Positions 27,799 through 36,991 of a stretch of DNA of 64,000 bases are shown piece by piece. Location: the NCBI RefSeq assembly GCF_029910095.1, contig NZ_CP094526.1, positions 7,068,001-7,132,000 on the forward strand, given 5' to 3'. The translations under genes and the position numbers were made by a program. Numbering within the stretch: position 1 is the stretch's first letter; each line of letters starts with the position of its first letter. The notes under the pieces are model-generated. The model was given only the letters and a program-made list of their open reading frames with translations. It was not told the origin of the DNA and made no database searches. The DNA comes from Bradyrhizobium sp. ISRA464. Its GTDB lineage: Bacteria > Pseudomonadota > Alphaproteobacteria > Rhizobiales > Xanthobacteraceae.

Positions 27799-29028
27799 TT
27801 AGGCGGGACCCGCTCCCTGGGTAGCCGTATAAACCGCATAGAGCGACTGGCTTGCGGCCATGAACAGGCGGTTGCGTTTGGGGCCACCGAAGGTGATGTT
27901 GCCGCAGACCTCCGGCAGGCGGATGCGGCCGAGCAGCTTGCCCTCCGGCGACCAGACCGTCGCGCCGTTGTAGCCGACGGCGCGGCCGGCGTTGCTCGAG
28001 CACCAGACATTGCCGTTGACGTCGCAGCGGATGCCGTCCGGTCCGCATTTCACCCCGTCGATCATGAAGTCGCTGAAGCGCTTGCCGTTGGAGAGCTTGT
28101 TGTCGGCGCCGACATCGAACACGAACACGTCGCCCTTGCCGCCCGGACCGGTGTCGCCGGGTCCCTTGCCGGTCGAGACGACATAGAGCTTCTTGTAGTC
28201 CGGCGAGAAGCAGAGGCCGTTCGGATCGGGCACCTGGTCCTCAGTCAGCACGAGATCGATGCGTCCCGAAGGATCGATGCGATAGCAGTTGGTCGGCAAT
28301 TCGCGCTTGAACGGGACGAAACCCGGCGGCTGGCCGATCCGCGGATTGAGCTTGCCGGCCGGATTGACCGGGCCGCCCGCAGCGTCGGGCTCGCCTTCGT
28401 AGAGCTGGCTACCATAGGGCGGATCGGTGAACCAGTAGCTTCCGTCGGGATGCGCGACGATGTCGTTCGGCGAGTTCAGCTTCTTGCCGTCATAGGTCTC
28501 GGCGAGCACGGTTGCGGTGCCGTCGTTCTCATAACGCACCACGCGGCGGGTGAGATGTTCGCAGGAGAGCTGGCGGCCCTGGAAGTCGAACGAGTTGCCG
28601 TTGCTGTAGTTGGATGGCATGCGGAAGACGCTGACATGGCCGTCATCCTCCGACCAGCGCATCTGCCGGTTGTTGGGAATATCGCTCCAGACGAGGTAGC
28701 GGCCCTGCGAGCTCCAGGCCGGGCCTTCGGCCCACAGCGCGCCGGTGTAGAGACGCTTGATCGAGGTGTTGGGCTGCGCGAGGCTGTTGAAGGACGGATC
28801 GACCGCGATGACGTCAGGGTCCCAGAAATAGGTGGTCGGCGCGCCCCGTGGGCTGAAGTCGCGCGGCGGGGTCGTGATCGTCGTCGGCGGCCCGACCGGC
28901 GCAGGCGCATTCTGGGCCAGCGCACTGCTGATGCCCGTTGTCGTAGCCGCCGCAGCGACCACCAGCCCCTGGACCAGAGTTCGTCGTGAAACCGCGGCTG
29001 TTGGATCGCGCCGCTCGTGGCGTGTCAT
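27799..29028 (-). CDS. Tat-exported SMP-30/gluconolactonase family protein
   Basis: A 409-residue six-bladed beta-propeller protein. A twin-arginine signal is present (SRRTLVQGLVVAAAA), so it should be exported folded. Family features are ALWAEGPAWSSQGRYLVWSD, NSPNDIVAHPDGSYWFTDPPYG and DPNGLCFSPDYKKLYV, which include the usual metal ligands Glu, Asn and Asp. The ATG at 29028 has GGAGG nine nucleotides upstream. The natural substrate is unknown; lactone hydrolysis is the usual family activity. Confidence 0.9.
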   Translation of the reverse strand: MTRHERRDPTAAVSRRTLVQGLVVAAAATTTGISSALAQNAPAPVGPPTTITTPPRDFSPRGAPTTYFWDPDVIAVDPSFNSLAQPNTSIKRLYTGALWAEGPAWSSQGRYLVWSDIPNNRQMRWSEDDGHVSVFRMPSNYSNGNSFDFQGRQLSCEHLTRRVVRYENDGTATVLAETYDGKKLNSPNDIVAHPDGSYWFTDPPYGSQLYEGEPDAAGGPVNPAGKLNPRIGQPPGFVPFKRELPTNCYRIDPSGRIDLVLTEDQVPDPNGLCFSPDYKKLYVVSTGKGPGDTGPGGKGDVFVFDVGADNKLSNGKRFSDFMIDGVKCGPDGIRCDVNGNVWCSSNAGRAVGYNGATVWSPEGKLLGRIRLPEVCGNITFGGPKRNRLFMAASQSLYAVYTATQGAGPA

Positions 29029-29163
29029 CGCATCCTCCCACTGTGTAGGCCGGCCGTTGATCCGGCCTGGCAACCAGAGGTTAGTCTGCTCCTTTCCCGG
29101 TTGCGAGTGACGGTTTCATTGCGATGGGGAGACGAACTTGCAATGCTGCGGTGCCCGCTTCCG

Positions 29164-29280
29164 TCATTGCGAGGAGCGAAGCGACGAAGCAATCCATCTA
29201 TCCCACGCGTGGAGGGATGGATTGCTTCGCGAGCCTGTCATTGGGCGCGCATTCGCGCGACCCATTGGCTCACAATGACG
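29164..29280. repeat. intergenic palindromic repeat, family C
   Basis: Starts CGTCATTGCGAGGAGCGAAG and ends TCACAATGACGG, with GAAGCAATCCATC and GATGGATTGCTTC as internal inverted arms. It fills most of the gap between the SMP-30 gene start and the flavin reductase remnant. Confidence 0.85.
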
Positions 29281-29308
29281 GCTCTGCCGGCAACGTCCGC
29301 GGACAGAA

Positions 29309-29749
29309 TCAATCCGGGCGGATCATCTCGAACATGTTTTCGGGCTTGATCTCGAAATAATCGCCGCGCCGTCCGGCGCGAACGATCGGATGCGCGAGCC
29401 CGGTCTGGTAGACGCCGTCCTTGATGAAGGCCTTGTCAATATAAACGGCGACGACCTCGCCGAGCGTCAGCCAGGCTTCGGCCTTCTTGCCGTCGGCGCC
29501 CTGGAGCTGGACGATCTGGCTCACCTTGCATTCGAACGAGACCGGGCTTTCGGCGACGCGCGGCACGTTGACGAGCTTGCCCGGCACGGGGGTGAGCCCC
29601 GCGAGCTTGAATTCGTCGACATCGCGCGCGACATGCGCCGCGGTCGCGTTCATGTGCTTGGCGAGATCCATGGTGGCCAGATTCCAGACGAACTCGCCGG
29701 TGTCCTGGATGTTGGCGACGCTGTCCTTCCAGTTGGTGGAGGGCGCCCC
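29309..29749 (-). pseudogene. 5'-truncated flavin reductase family gene
   Basis: The frame encodes the C-terminal two thirds of a flavin reductase-like FMN-binding protein (NWKDSVANIQDTGEFVWNLA... AHPIVRAGRRGDYFEIKPENMFEM). It is cut at a TGA at 29750-29752. Upstream of that there is only a family D repeat (29759-29844), and the first ~60 residues usual for the family are missing. An internal ATG at 29671 could in principle give 120 residues but would lack part of the fold. Loss of the N-terminus next to the repeat suggests an insertion or deletion event. Confidence 0.75.
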
Positions 29750-29758
29750 TCACGTTCG

Positions 29759-29844
29759 GTAGCCCGGATGGAGCGCAGCGCAATCCGGGACAGTCTCGCA
29801 AGCGGATCGAATACCCGGATTACGCTGCGCTCCATCCGGGCTAC
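29759..29844. repeat. intergenic palindromic repeat, family D, at the break of a gene
   Basis: GTAGCCCGGATGGAGCGCAG and CTGCGCTCCATCCGGGCTAC form nearly perfect 20-bp inverted arms. Copies are at 34960-35049 and 56416-56501. This copy lies about 10 bp from the point where the flavin reductase frame breaks. Confidence 0.85.
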
Positions 29845-29877
29845 AACGTCGCTTTGCCTGCAATGACAGAAGAGTCA

Positions 29878-29895
29878 ACTGACGGAAACGTCAGT
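29878..29895. other. short perfect hairpin with GAAA loop
   Basis: ACTGACG and CGTCAGT pair around GAAA, 10 nt downstream of the TetR gene's stop codon. On the TetR transcript strand no T-run follows, so it may be a weak transcript end or an operator-like site. Confidence 0.4.
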
Positions 29896-29904
29896 GCTGA
29901 CAGC

Positions 29905-30513
29905 TCAATTCGCCCGGGCGCGCGGCGACAGGCCGGCGATGACGAAATCGATCATCTGGTCGATGGTCGGCCCGGGCTTGGTCGCGCATTGGGCGATCAT
30001 CTGCGGGTGAAAGAAGCGCATCATCGCGGTGCAGGCGCACAGCGAGGCAAGCTGCAGGTCCTTGACCTCGAACTCGCCGGAAGCCGCGCCCTGCGCGATC
30101 ACCTCGCCGATGATGCGGGCAATCAGCTCCATATGGGCGACGCAAACCTCCCAGTCCTCCTGCATCGCGATTTCAACCATCTCGTGCAGCTTGGAATCGC
30201 CGACATAGCGCTCGGTGTTCATGCGATTGATGGTCGTCATCATCTCGCGCAAACGCGCCGCAGCCGGACCTTCCGTCCGCGCGATGCGCTGGGCCTCGAC
30301 CTCGACCTCGCCCATCAGGCCGCGGGCCACGCCCTCGTGGATCGCCTTCTTCGAGTCGAAGAAGCGGTACACGTTGGCGGGGCTCATCCGCAGCTCTTTG
30401 GCGATGTCGGCCACTGTGGTCTTCTGGTAGCCGAGCTGCCGGAACAAACGCTCCGCCACCACGAGAATCCGCTCGCGGGTGTCCGTTTCGTTGTGTTCCG
30501 AGATCAGCGTCAT
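29905..30513 (-). CDS. TetR-family regulator of the RND efflux operon
   Basis: A 202-residue repressor. The N-terminal helix-turn-helix (about residues 12-58) reads ERILVVAERLFRQLGY... TTVADIAKEL... VYRFFDSKKAI. The C-terminal ligand domain resembles TetR_C regulators of efflux pumps. The ATG at 30513 has GAGAAG upstream; a TTG at 30534 is an alternative. It is third in the adaptor-RND-TetR operon, so it would be self-regulated. The palindrome at 34868-34880 is its likely operator. Confidence 0.9.
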   Translation of the reverse strand: MTLISEHNETDTRERILVVAERLFRQLGYQKTTVADIAKELRMSPANVYRFFDSKKAIHEGVARGLMGEVEVEAQRIARTEGPAAARLREMMTTINRMNTERYVGDSKLHEMVEIAMQEDWEVCVAHMELIARIIGEVIAQGAASGEFEVKDLQLASLCACTAMMRFFHPQMIAQCATKPGPTIDQMIDFVIAGLSPRARAN

Positions 30514-30534
30514 GTTCGTCTTCTCAATGTTCAA

Positions 30535-33500
30535 TTATTCAGCCGCCTCAGCAAGCGGAAATGCGCGTTGCGCATCGCCGGCATGCTGCGGCGCAGTATC
30601 GGTTTGCGCGCTGGGGCCGCACTCATCCAGAGTCTTGCGGAACCAGAGGGCGTAAAGGCCCGGCAGATACAGCAAGGTCAGGAAAGTCGCAACAAACAAT
30701 CCGCCCATGATCGTGATCGCCATCGGCCCCCAGAACGCCGAGCGGGACAGAGGGATCATGGCCAGGATGGCCGCAAGCGCGGTCAGCACCACCGGCCGGG
30801 CGCGCCGGACGGTGGCCTCCACGATCGCCTCCCGCCGTGTCAGGCCAGAGGTCACGTCACTCTCGATCTGATCGACCAGGATCACCGCGTTGCGCATGAT
30901 CATGCCCGCCAGCGCGATCAGTCCGAGCAGCGCCACGAAGCCGAACGGCTGGTTGGCGACGTTCAGCCCGAGCGAGGCACCGACAATGCCGAGCGGCGCG
31001 GTCAGGAACACCAGGAACAGGCGCGAGAAGCTCTGCAGCTGGATCATCAGCAGCGTCAGCATCACCATCACCATGACGGGGAAGAGCACGAAGATCGAGG
31101 CATTGCCCTTGGCCGACTCCTCGAACGCCCCGCCCGGCTCGATCCGGTAGGCCGGCTCGAGGTGGTCCCGGATGTCCTTCAGCTTCGGCGAGATCTGGTT
31201 GGTCACGTCGGGCGCCTGCACGCCGTCGACGACGTCGGAGCGCACGGTGATCGCCATGTCGCGGTTGCGCCGCCACAGGATCGGCTCCTCATGTGCATAT
31301 TCGATCTTGGCAATCTGCTGTAGCGGCACCGCGACGCCGTTGCGCGAGGTGATCGTGAGATCGCCGACATGGCCGAGATCGAGCCGCTCCGACGGCACCG
31401 CGCGGGCGACCACGCCGACCTTCTCGATGCCGTCGCGGATCGTGGTGACCGGCGCGCCCGAGATCAGCATCGACAGCGCCTGCGAGACGTCCTGCGGGGT
31501 GAGACCAAGCGCGCGGGCGCGATCCTGGTCGACGACCAGCTTCAGGTAGGGCGACTGCTCGTTCCAGTCGAGCTGGACGTCCTTGACGTTCGGGTTCTGG
31601 CGCATGACGTCGCGTACTTGGTAGGCGATGTCGCGCACCTTGGCGGCGTCGGGCCCGATCACGCGGAACTGGACCGGGAAGCCGACCGGCGGGCCGAAAT
31701 TGAAGCGGTCGACCCGGACCCGCGCCTCGTTCAGCGTGCCGTCGGCCACCGCCTGCTCGATCTTCGCCTTGATGCGCTCACGCGCCTCGACGTTCTTGGA
31801 GAGGATGACGATCTCGGCAAAGGCCTCGTTCGGCAGTTGCGGGTTGAGGCCGAGCCAGAAGCGCGGCGAGCCCTGGCCGACATAGGCCGTATAGGTCTGG
31901 ATGTCCTTGTCGTCCTTCAGGAGCTTTTCGGCCTCCTTGACCGCCTTCTCGGTGACGTTGAAGGCCGTGCCCTCGGGCAGGCGAAGCTGCAGGAACAGCT
32001 CGGGCCGCTCCGACAGCGGGAAAAACTGCTGCTGGACGTGGCCGAACGCGACGATCGAGGCGGCGAAGATGCCGACGGTCGCCGCCACCACCTTGATGCG
32101 GTGATCGACGCACCACTGCACCACGCTGCGCAGGCTGCGATAGATCCGCGTCTCGTAGATCGCATGCGGATCGTGGTTCTGATGGACCTTGATGTTCGGC
32201 AACAGCTTGACGCCGATATAGGGCGTAAAGATCACCGCGACGAACCAGGAGGCGACCAGCGAGATCGCCACGATCCAGAAGATGCCGCCGGCATATTCGC
32301 CGACCGCCGAATTGGCGAAGCCGATCGGCAGGAAGCCTGCGGCCGTGACCAGCGTGCCGGTCAGCATCGGGAACGCGGTGGATTCCCAGGCAAAGGAGGC
32401 GGCCTTCATGCGATCCCAGCCCTGCTCCATCTTCACCACCATCATCTCGACGGCGATGATGGCGTCGTCGACCAGGAGGCCGAGCGCGATGATCAACGCG
32501 CCGAGCGTGATGCGGTGCAGGTCGAGCGACATTGCGTTCATCACGATGAAGACGATGCCGAGCACCAGCGGCACCGACAGCGCCACCACGATGCCGGTGC
32601 GCCAGCCGAGTGCGACGAAGGAGACGAACAGCACGATCGCGAGCGCCTCGACGAAGGAATGCACGAACTCGCCGACGGCGTGCTCGACCACCTTGGGCTG
32701 ATCGGCGATCTGCTCGACGTTGATGCCCTGCGGCACCGCCTTCATGAATTCGGCGGTCGCCTGCTCGACGTCCTTGCCGAGCTCGAGGATGTTGGCGCCC
32801 TTGGCGGTGACAACGCCGATGCCGAGCGCGGGCTTGCCTTCCTGGCGCACGACGAAGCTCGGCGGATCGACATAGCCGTGGGTGACGGTGGCGATATCGC
32901 CGAGCCGAAACACGCGGCCATTGCTCTCGACTGGGGTTTCGGCGACCGCCTTGACGCCGTCGAGCGCGCCGGTGACGCGGAGCGGCACGCGCTGCGATGA
33001 GGTCTCGACGGTGCCGGCGGGCGTCACGTTGTTCTGCTTGGCGAGCGAGTCGAACAGCGCCTGCGGCGTGATGCCCAGCGTGGCGAGCTTGGCATGCGAG
33101 AACTCGACATAGATGCGCTCGTCCTGGGTGCCGTAGAGATCGACCTTGGTGACGCCAGGCACCTTGAGCAGGCGCTGGCGGAAACCCTCGGCGACCTTCT
33201 TGAGCTGCGCGTAGTCGGCGCCGTCACCGGTCATCATGTAGAGGATGGAATCGACGTCGGAGAATTCGTCGTTGACGACGGGGCCGAGAATGCCTGACGG
33301 CAGCTGGCCCTGCACGTCGACCAGCTTCTTGCGCAGGAGATAGAAGAGATAGGGCACGTCCTTCGGCGGGGTGGAATCGCGGAAGGTGACCTGCATCGCC
33401 GTGAAGCCCGGCTTGGAATAGGTCTGGACCTTCTCGAAGAACGGCAGCTCCTGCAGCTTCTTCTCGATGGGGTCGGCGACCTGCATCTGCATTTCCTGCG

Positions 33501-33675
33501 AGGTCGCGCCCGGCCACATCACCGAGACGTTCACCACCTTCACGGTGAAGAACGGATCCTCGGCGCGGCCGAGCTTCTCGTAGGAGAAGTAGCCGGCGGC
33601 GGCGAGCACGATCATCAGGAACAGCACCAGCGTCGGATGGCTGACCGCCCACGCCGAAAGATTGAAGCGCTTCAT
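30535..33675 (-). CDS. RND multidrug efflux permease (AcrB-type)
   Basis: A 1046-residue inner-membrane proton-driven pump subunit. The first helix is at residues ~10-32 and the second large periplasmic loop follows the middle helices. The proton-relay Asp pair is in GLLVDDAIIAVEMM. The C-terminal half repeats the layout (GLIALAGMIMRNAVILVDQ). The ATG at 33675 has GGAGAG upstream; an in-frame TTG at 33687 is less likely. It works with the adaptor encoded upstream; no outer-membrane channel gene is adjacent, so a shared TolC-like protein is presumed. Substrates are unknown. Confidence 0.93.
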   Translation of the reverse strand: MKRFNLSAWAVSHPTLVLFLMIVLAAAGYFSYEKLGRAEDPFFTVKVVNVSVMWPGATSQEMQMQVADPIEKKLQELPFFEKVQTYSKPGFTAMQVTFRDSTPPKDVPYLFYLLRKKLVDVQGQLPSGILGPVVNDEFSDVDSILYMMTGDGADYAQLKKVAEGFRQRLLKVPGVTKVDLYGTQDERIYVEFSHAKLATLGITPQALFDSLAKQNNVTPAGTVETSSQRVPLRVTGALDGVKAVAETPVESNGRVFRLGDIATVTHGYVDPPSFVVRQEGKPALGIGVVTAKGANILELGKDVEQATAEFMKAVPQGINVEQIADQPKVVEHAVGEFVHSFVEALAIVLFVSFVALGWRTGIVVALSVPLVLGIVFIVMNAMSLDLHRITLGALIIALGLLVDDAIIAVEMMVVKMEQGWDRMKAASFAWESTAFPMLTGTLVTAAGFLPIGFANSAVGEYAGGIFWIVAISLVASWFVAVIFTPYIGVKLLPNIKVHQNHDPHAIYETRIYRSLRSVVQWCVDHRIKVVAATVGIFAASIVAFGHVQQQFFPLSERPELFLQLRLPEGTAFNVTEKAVKEAEKLLKDDKDIQTYTAYVGQGSPRFWLGLNPQLPNEAFAEIVILSKNVEARERIKAKIEQAVADGTLNEARVRVDRFNFGPPVGFPVQFRVIGPDAAKVRDIAYQVRDVMRQNPNVKDVQLDWNEQSPYLKLVVDQDRARALGLTPQDVSQALSMLISGAPVTTIRDGIEKVGVVARAVPSERLDLGHVGDLTITSRNGVAVPLQQIAKIEYAHEEPILWRRNRDMAITVRSDVVDGVQAPDVTNQISPKLKDIRDHLEPAYRIEPGGAFEESAKGNASIFVLFPVMVMVMLTLLMIQLQSFSRLFLVFLTAPLGIVGASLGLNVANQPFGFVALLGLIALAGMIMRNAVILVDQIESDVTSGLTRREAIVEATVRRARPVVLTALAAILAMIPLSRSAFWGPMAITIMGGLFVATFLTLLYLPGLYALWFRKTLDECGPSAQTDTAPQHAGDAQRAFPLAEAAE

Positions 33676-33719
33676 CGAACTCTCCAAAATCCGAGAACCG
33701 TTTGCCGTGATTGCGAGGG

Positions 33720-34826
33720 TTAGAACGACAGCGACGACACGACCCGGACCTTCTGGCTCGGATCGAGCTTCTGCACGCCGAGCGCCACCACCTTGGCGCC
33801 TTCGTCCGCGCCGCCGGAGATGACAACGCTGTCGCTCTCGTAGGACTTTACCTTGACTGGCTTCAGCGCGACCTTGCCCTTGTCATCGACGATGAAGAGC
33901 GAGGGATCGCCGCCCTGGCTGTACAGCGCCGAGAGCGGCAGCTTGGCGACGCGCTCGCTCGCCTTGTCGGCCAAGGTCAGCGTCGCGGTCATGCCGAGCG
34001 AGACGGAGTCGTCAGCATCGGGCAGCGAGAATTTTGCGAGATAGGTGCGCGTTGCGGGATCGGCCGACGGTGCGACCTCACGCAGCTTCGCGGCATAGGT
34101 CTTCTTGGCGTCCGACCACAGCGTCACCGTGGCTACGCCCGACCTGGCACGAGCGAGAAGCGTCTCTGGGATAGCGACGACGGCTTCCTTCTCGCCAAGT
34201 CGGGCGACACGGATCGCAGCCTGGCCCGCGGCAACCACCTGGCCGGGCTCGATCATGGTCGCGGTGACGACACCCCGGGTGTCGGCCACCAGCGTTGCGT
34301 AAGAGAGGGAATTCCTGGTCAGCTCGACCGAGCGCTCGGCGCGGTTCAGCCGCGCGCGCGCCTCGTCGGCGGCGGCCTTGGCGGAATCGAGCTGCGCGTC
34401 TGTGGTCCAGCCCTTGGCCTTCAAATCCTTGGCGCGCTGCTCGGCGGCGGCCGCTTGCGCCAGCACGCCGGTGGCGGCGCTGAATTCGGCCTCGGCCTGC
34501 TCGGCCTGCAGCTTCAGATCGACCTCGTCGAGGGTGGCCAAGGGTTGGTCGACGTCGACTGTCTGTCCGACCTCCACCAGCCGCTTGGCCACCTTGCCGG
34601 CAACCCGAAAGCCCATATCGGCTTCGATCCGGGGCTTGATCGTGCCGACAAAACTGCGCTCAGGGGTCTCGGCTTCGTAATGCACGGTCGCCACCAGGAC
34701 GGGGCGTCCGGGATCGGCCTTTTCGGCCGTCTTCTCGTTGCACCCGGTCAACGCGAACACCGCGAAAGCCAGCATCGCTCCCATTAAGAGCCTGTAATAG
34801 CTGGACAAAATGGAACGGGCGAACAT
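33720..34826 (-). CDS. RND efflux periplasmic adaptor (membrane fusion lipoprotein)
   Basis: A 368-residue adaptor. The N-terminus has a lipoprotein signal ending LTGC, so it should be anchored by a lipid at the mature Cys. A lipoyl/barrel-sandwich half (GFRVAGKVAKRLVEVGQTV) leads to an alpha-helical hairpin (~90-170), then the second lipoyl half and a beta-barrel region. The ATG at 34826 has GGAG upstream; a longer frame starts inside the promoter and was rejected. It is first in the operon. Confidence 0.92.
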   Translation of the reverse strand: MFARSILSSYYRLLMGAMLAFAVFALTGCNEKTAEKADPGRPVLVATVHYEAETPERSFVGTIKPRIEADMGFRVAGKVAKRLVEVGQTVDVDQPLATLDEVDLKLQAEQAEAEFSAATGVLAQAAAAEQRAKDLKAKGWTTDAQLDSAKAAADEARARLNRAERSVELTRNSLSYATLVADTRGVVTATMIEPGQVVAAGQAAIRVARLGEKEAVVAIPETLLARARSGVATVTLWSDAKKTYAAKLREVAPSADPATRTYLAKFSLPDADDSVSLGMTATLTLADKASERVAKLPLSALYSQGGDPSLFIVDDKGKVALKPVKVKSYESDSVVISGGADEGAKVVALGVQKLDPSQKVRVVSSLSF

Positions 34827-34858
34827 CGGATATCTCCATCGGCTGGCGACCGATGAAG

Positions 34859-34887
34859 AGTATCGAGTTATCACTGATAAATGTCAA
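34859..34887 (-). promoter_or_regulatory. RND operon promoter with palindromic operator in the spacer
   Basis: On the minus strand there is a perfect -35 TTGACA (34887-34882), a 17-nt spacer, and a -10 GATACT (34864-34859). The spacer contains the 13-nt palindrome TTATCAGTGATAA (34868-34880). Its core equals the centre of the classical tet operator. A TetR dimer bound there would block RNA polymerase. The adaptor ATG is about 33 nt downstream of the -10. Confidence 0.8.
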
Positions 34888-34959
34888 TATTCGTCAGGAA
34901 ACACCAATTCGTGAGCGACGGCGAGAGGGGCGGCCAGTTGAGCGAGGGGTTTGGGGTGG

Positions 34960-35049
34960 GTAGCCCGGACGGAGCGAAGCGAAATCCGGGGGATGACTGT
35001 GCTGGCGGGAAGAGCGGCCCCGGATTGCGCTGCGCTCCATCCGGCCTAT
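34960..35049. repeat. intergenic palindromic repeat, family D
   Basis: GTAGCCCGGACGGAGCGAAG at one end and GCGCTCCATCCGGCCTA at the other, with CCGGGGGAT and CCCCGGATT inside. It lies downstream of the MFS gene's 3' end, next to the family E repeat. Confidence 0.78.
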
Positions 35050-35064
35050 CGAGTGACGTCCTGG

Positions 35065-35143
35065 GTAGGATGGGGAGAGCGAAGCGAAACCCATCACCTA
35101 TCCGCAAGCTTTGATGGGTTTCGCTTCGCTCTCCCCATCCTAC
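35065..35143. repeat. 32-bp perfect inverted repeat, family E
   Basis: Arms of 32 bp (35065-35096 and 35112-35143) are perfect reverse complements, starting GTAGGATGGGGAGAGCGAAG, with a 15-nt loop. It sits 12 nt beyond the MFS transporter stop codon and would form a very stable RNA hairpin in its transcript. Confidence 0.9.
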
Positions 35144-35155
35144 GACGGCCGGCAG

Positions 35156-36481
35156 CTACTTCGCCCCGGCGAACTCGGTCTTGGTCTCGTGGCCGCCGAG
35201 GAAGACGAGCAGGCCCGCGATCAACGGCAGCAGCGACAGCACGAGCAGACCCGTGGACGTGCTGCCGGTCGCCTCCTTGACCCAGCCGATCAGATAGGGG
35301 CCGCCGAACCCGGCGAGATTGCCGATCGAGTTGATCAGCGCGATCGCGCCGGCGGCCGCGGTGCCGGATAGCCAGGCGGTCGGCAGCGTCCAGAACACCG
35401 CGAAGGTGCAGAACACGCCAATCGCCGCGATCGTCAGCACGATCATGGTCAGGGTGGGATCGGTGATGTAGCTGGAGACGCCGAGCGCCAGCGCGGTGAG
35501 CAGCAGCGGACCGCCGACATGGAAGACGCGCTCGCGCGTGGCATCCGAATGGCGAGCCCACCAGATCATCGCGATGGTGCCGAACACATAGGGGATCGCG
35601 GTGACGAAGCCGGTCTGCGCGTTGGTGAGGCCGAATGCCTTGACGATCTGCGGCAGCCAGAACTGCATGCCGTAGAGCGCGGCGACGAAGCCGAAATAGA
35701 TCGCGCTGAGCGCGAGCACCTTCGGCGAGGTGAGCGCCTCAGCCAGCGAGACGTGCTTGACCGCCTGCTTGGCCGCGACCTCGGCATCGAGCTTCGACTT
35801 CAGCCAGGCCTTCTGCTCCGACGTCAGCCAGTCCGCCTTCTGCGGCCTGTCGGTGAGGTAGAACCAGGTGACGAGGCCGAGCAGCACCGAGGGGACGCCC
35901 TCGATGATGAACAGCCACTGCCAGCCCTTGAACCCCATCACGCCGTCGAGCCCGAGCAGCAGGCCCGAGATCGGCGCGCCGATCACCGTCGAGATCGGGA
36001 CGGCGAGTGCGAAGGCCGCGAGGAAGCGGGCGCGATACTCGGCCGGATACCAATAGGTGAGATAGAGGATGATGCCGGGGAAGAAGCCGGCTTCGGCCAC
36101 GCCGAGCAGGAAACGGAGCGCGTAGAAGCTCCGCTCGTCATAGACCGCCGCCATCAGCGCCGAGAGGATGCCCCAGCTCACCATGATGCGGGCGATCCAG
36201 CGGCTGGCGCCGAACTTCTCCAGCGCCAGATTGCTCGGTACCTCGAAGATGAAATAGCCGATGAAGAAGATGCCGGCTCCGAAGGAGAACACCACCGGCG
36301 AGAACTTCAGCTCCGCATTCATGGTGAGCGCCGCGAAGCCGAGATTGACGCGGTCGAGATAGGAGAAGAAGTAGGCCAGGATCAGGAACGGGATCAGCCG
36401 CCAGGAAATCGCGCGGATGGTGGACGTCTCGATCTCGCTGCGGACGCCGCTGCTGGGCGCGATGGTCGCTGTCTGGCTCAT
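35156..36481 (-). CDS. MFS transporter, anion:cation symporter (ACS) type
   Basis: A 441-residue transporter with 12 predicted helices. ACS-family marks are FFSYLDRVNLGFAAL in helix 1-2, GVAEAGFFPGIILYLTYW in helix 4-5 and ADWLTSEQKAWL in the central loop. Relatives carry tartrate, phthalate, hydroxyphenylacetate and similar organic acids; the substrate here is unknown. The ATG has GGGGGAAA upstream. It diverges from the DUF2809 gene with only 59 nt between starts. Confidence 0.9.
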   Translation of the reverse strand: MSQTATIAPSSGVRSEIETSTIRAISWRLIPFLILAYFFSYLDRVNLGFAALTMNAELKFSPVVFSFGAGIFFIGYFIFEVPSNLALEKFGASRWIARIMVSWGILSALMAAVYDERSFYALRFLLGVAEAGFFPGIILYLTYWYPAEYRARFLAAFALAVPISTVIGAPISGLLLGLDGVMGFKGWQWLFIIEGVPSVLLGLVTWFYLTDRPQKADWLTSEQKAWLKSKLDAEVAAKQAVKHVSLAEALTSPKVLALSAIYFGFVAALYGMQFWLPQIVKAFGLTNAQTGFVTAIPYVFGTIAMIWWARHSDATRERVFHVGGPLLLTALALGVSSYITDPTLTMIVLTIAAIGVFCTFAVFWTLPTAWLSGTAAAGAIALINSIGNLAGFGGPYLIGWVKEATGSTSTGLLVLSLLPLIAGLLVFLGGHETKTEFAGAK

Positions 36482-36540
36482 CTGTTTCCCCCAAGGTATC
36501 TACTTGCCTCGACGATTATTGACTGGCGGCACGTCTAGCA

Positions 36541-36972
36541 ATGGCAAAAACTCATAGCACACAGCATCAAACGGGAAGCCCGGCGGCGCCAGGCGCGATC
36601 GGCCGCGTAGGCCTTTGCCTTGCGGTGATCGCCTGCGGGCTCGCGCTGCGCGGCTTCGGCTTTCAACTCGGCCTGCCCGCCTTCGTCGTCAAATATGGCG
36701 GCTCGCTGTTGTGGGGAACGATGGTGTTCTTCCTCGTCGCCCTGACCCTGCCGCACCGGCCGAGACGACAGGTGGCACTGATCGCGCTCGCGATCGCAAA
36801 CTGTGTGGAGCTGTTCCGCCTGGTTCACACGCCGTGGCTCGACGCCTTCCGCCTGACGACATCAGGCGCGCTGCTGCTGGGGCGGATCTTCTCGGTGTGG
36901 AATATGGTGGCGTATGCGGCGGGGATCCTGTTGGGAGTGGCAATCGACCGCCTGACTGCGTCATCGCGCTGA
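36541..36972 (+). CDS. DUF2809 family membrane protein
   Basis: A 143-residue integral membrane protein of the DUF2809 type with about four helices (VGLCLAVIACGLALRG, YGGSLLWGTMVFFLVALTL, VALIALAIANCVELFRL, MVAYAAGILLGVAIDRL). The family block VKYGGSLLWG is present. The function is unknown. It diverges from the MFS gene. Confidence 0.82.
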   Translation: MAKTHSTQHQTGSPAAPGAIGRVGLCLAVIACGLALRGFGFQLGLPAFVVKYGGSLLWGTMVFFLVALTLPHRPRRQVALIALAIANCVELFRLVHTPWLDAFRLTTSGALLLGRIFSVWNMVAYAAGILLGVAIDRLTASSR

Positions 36973-36991
36973 GTGCGCAGAGCCCCTTACC

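Noticed and set aside
31369..33000. 543-codon plus-strand open frame
   Set aside because: It lies antisense within the RND permease gene; its sequence is low-complexity Asp/Arg/His and matches nothing recognisable.
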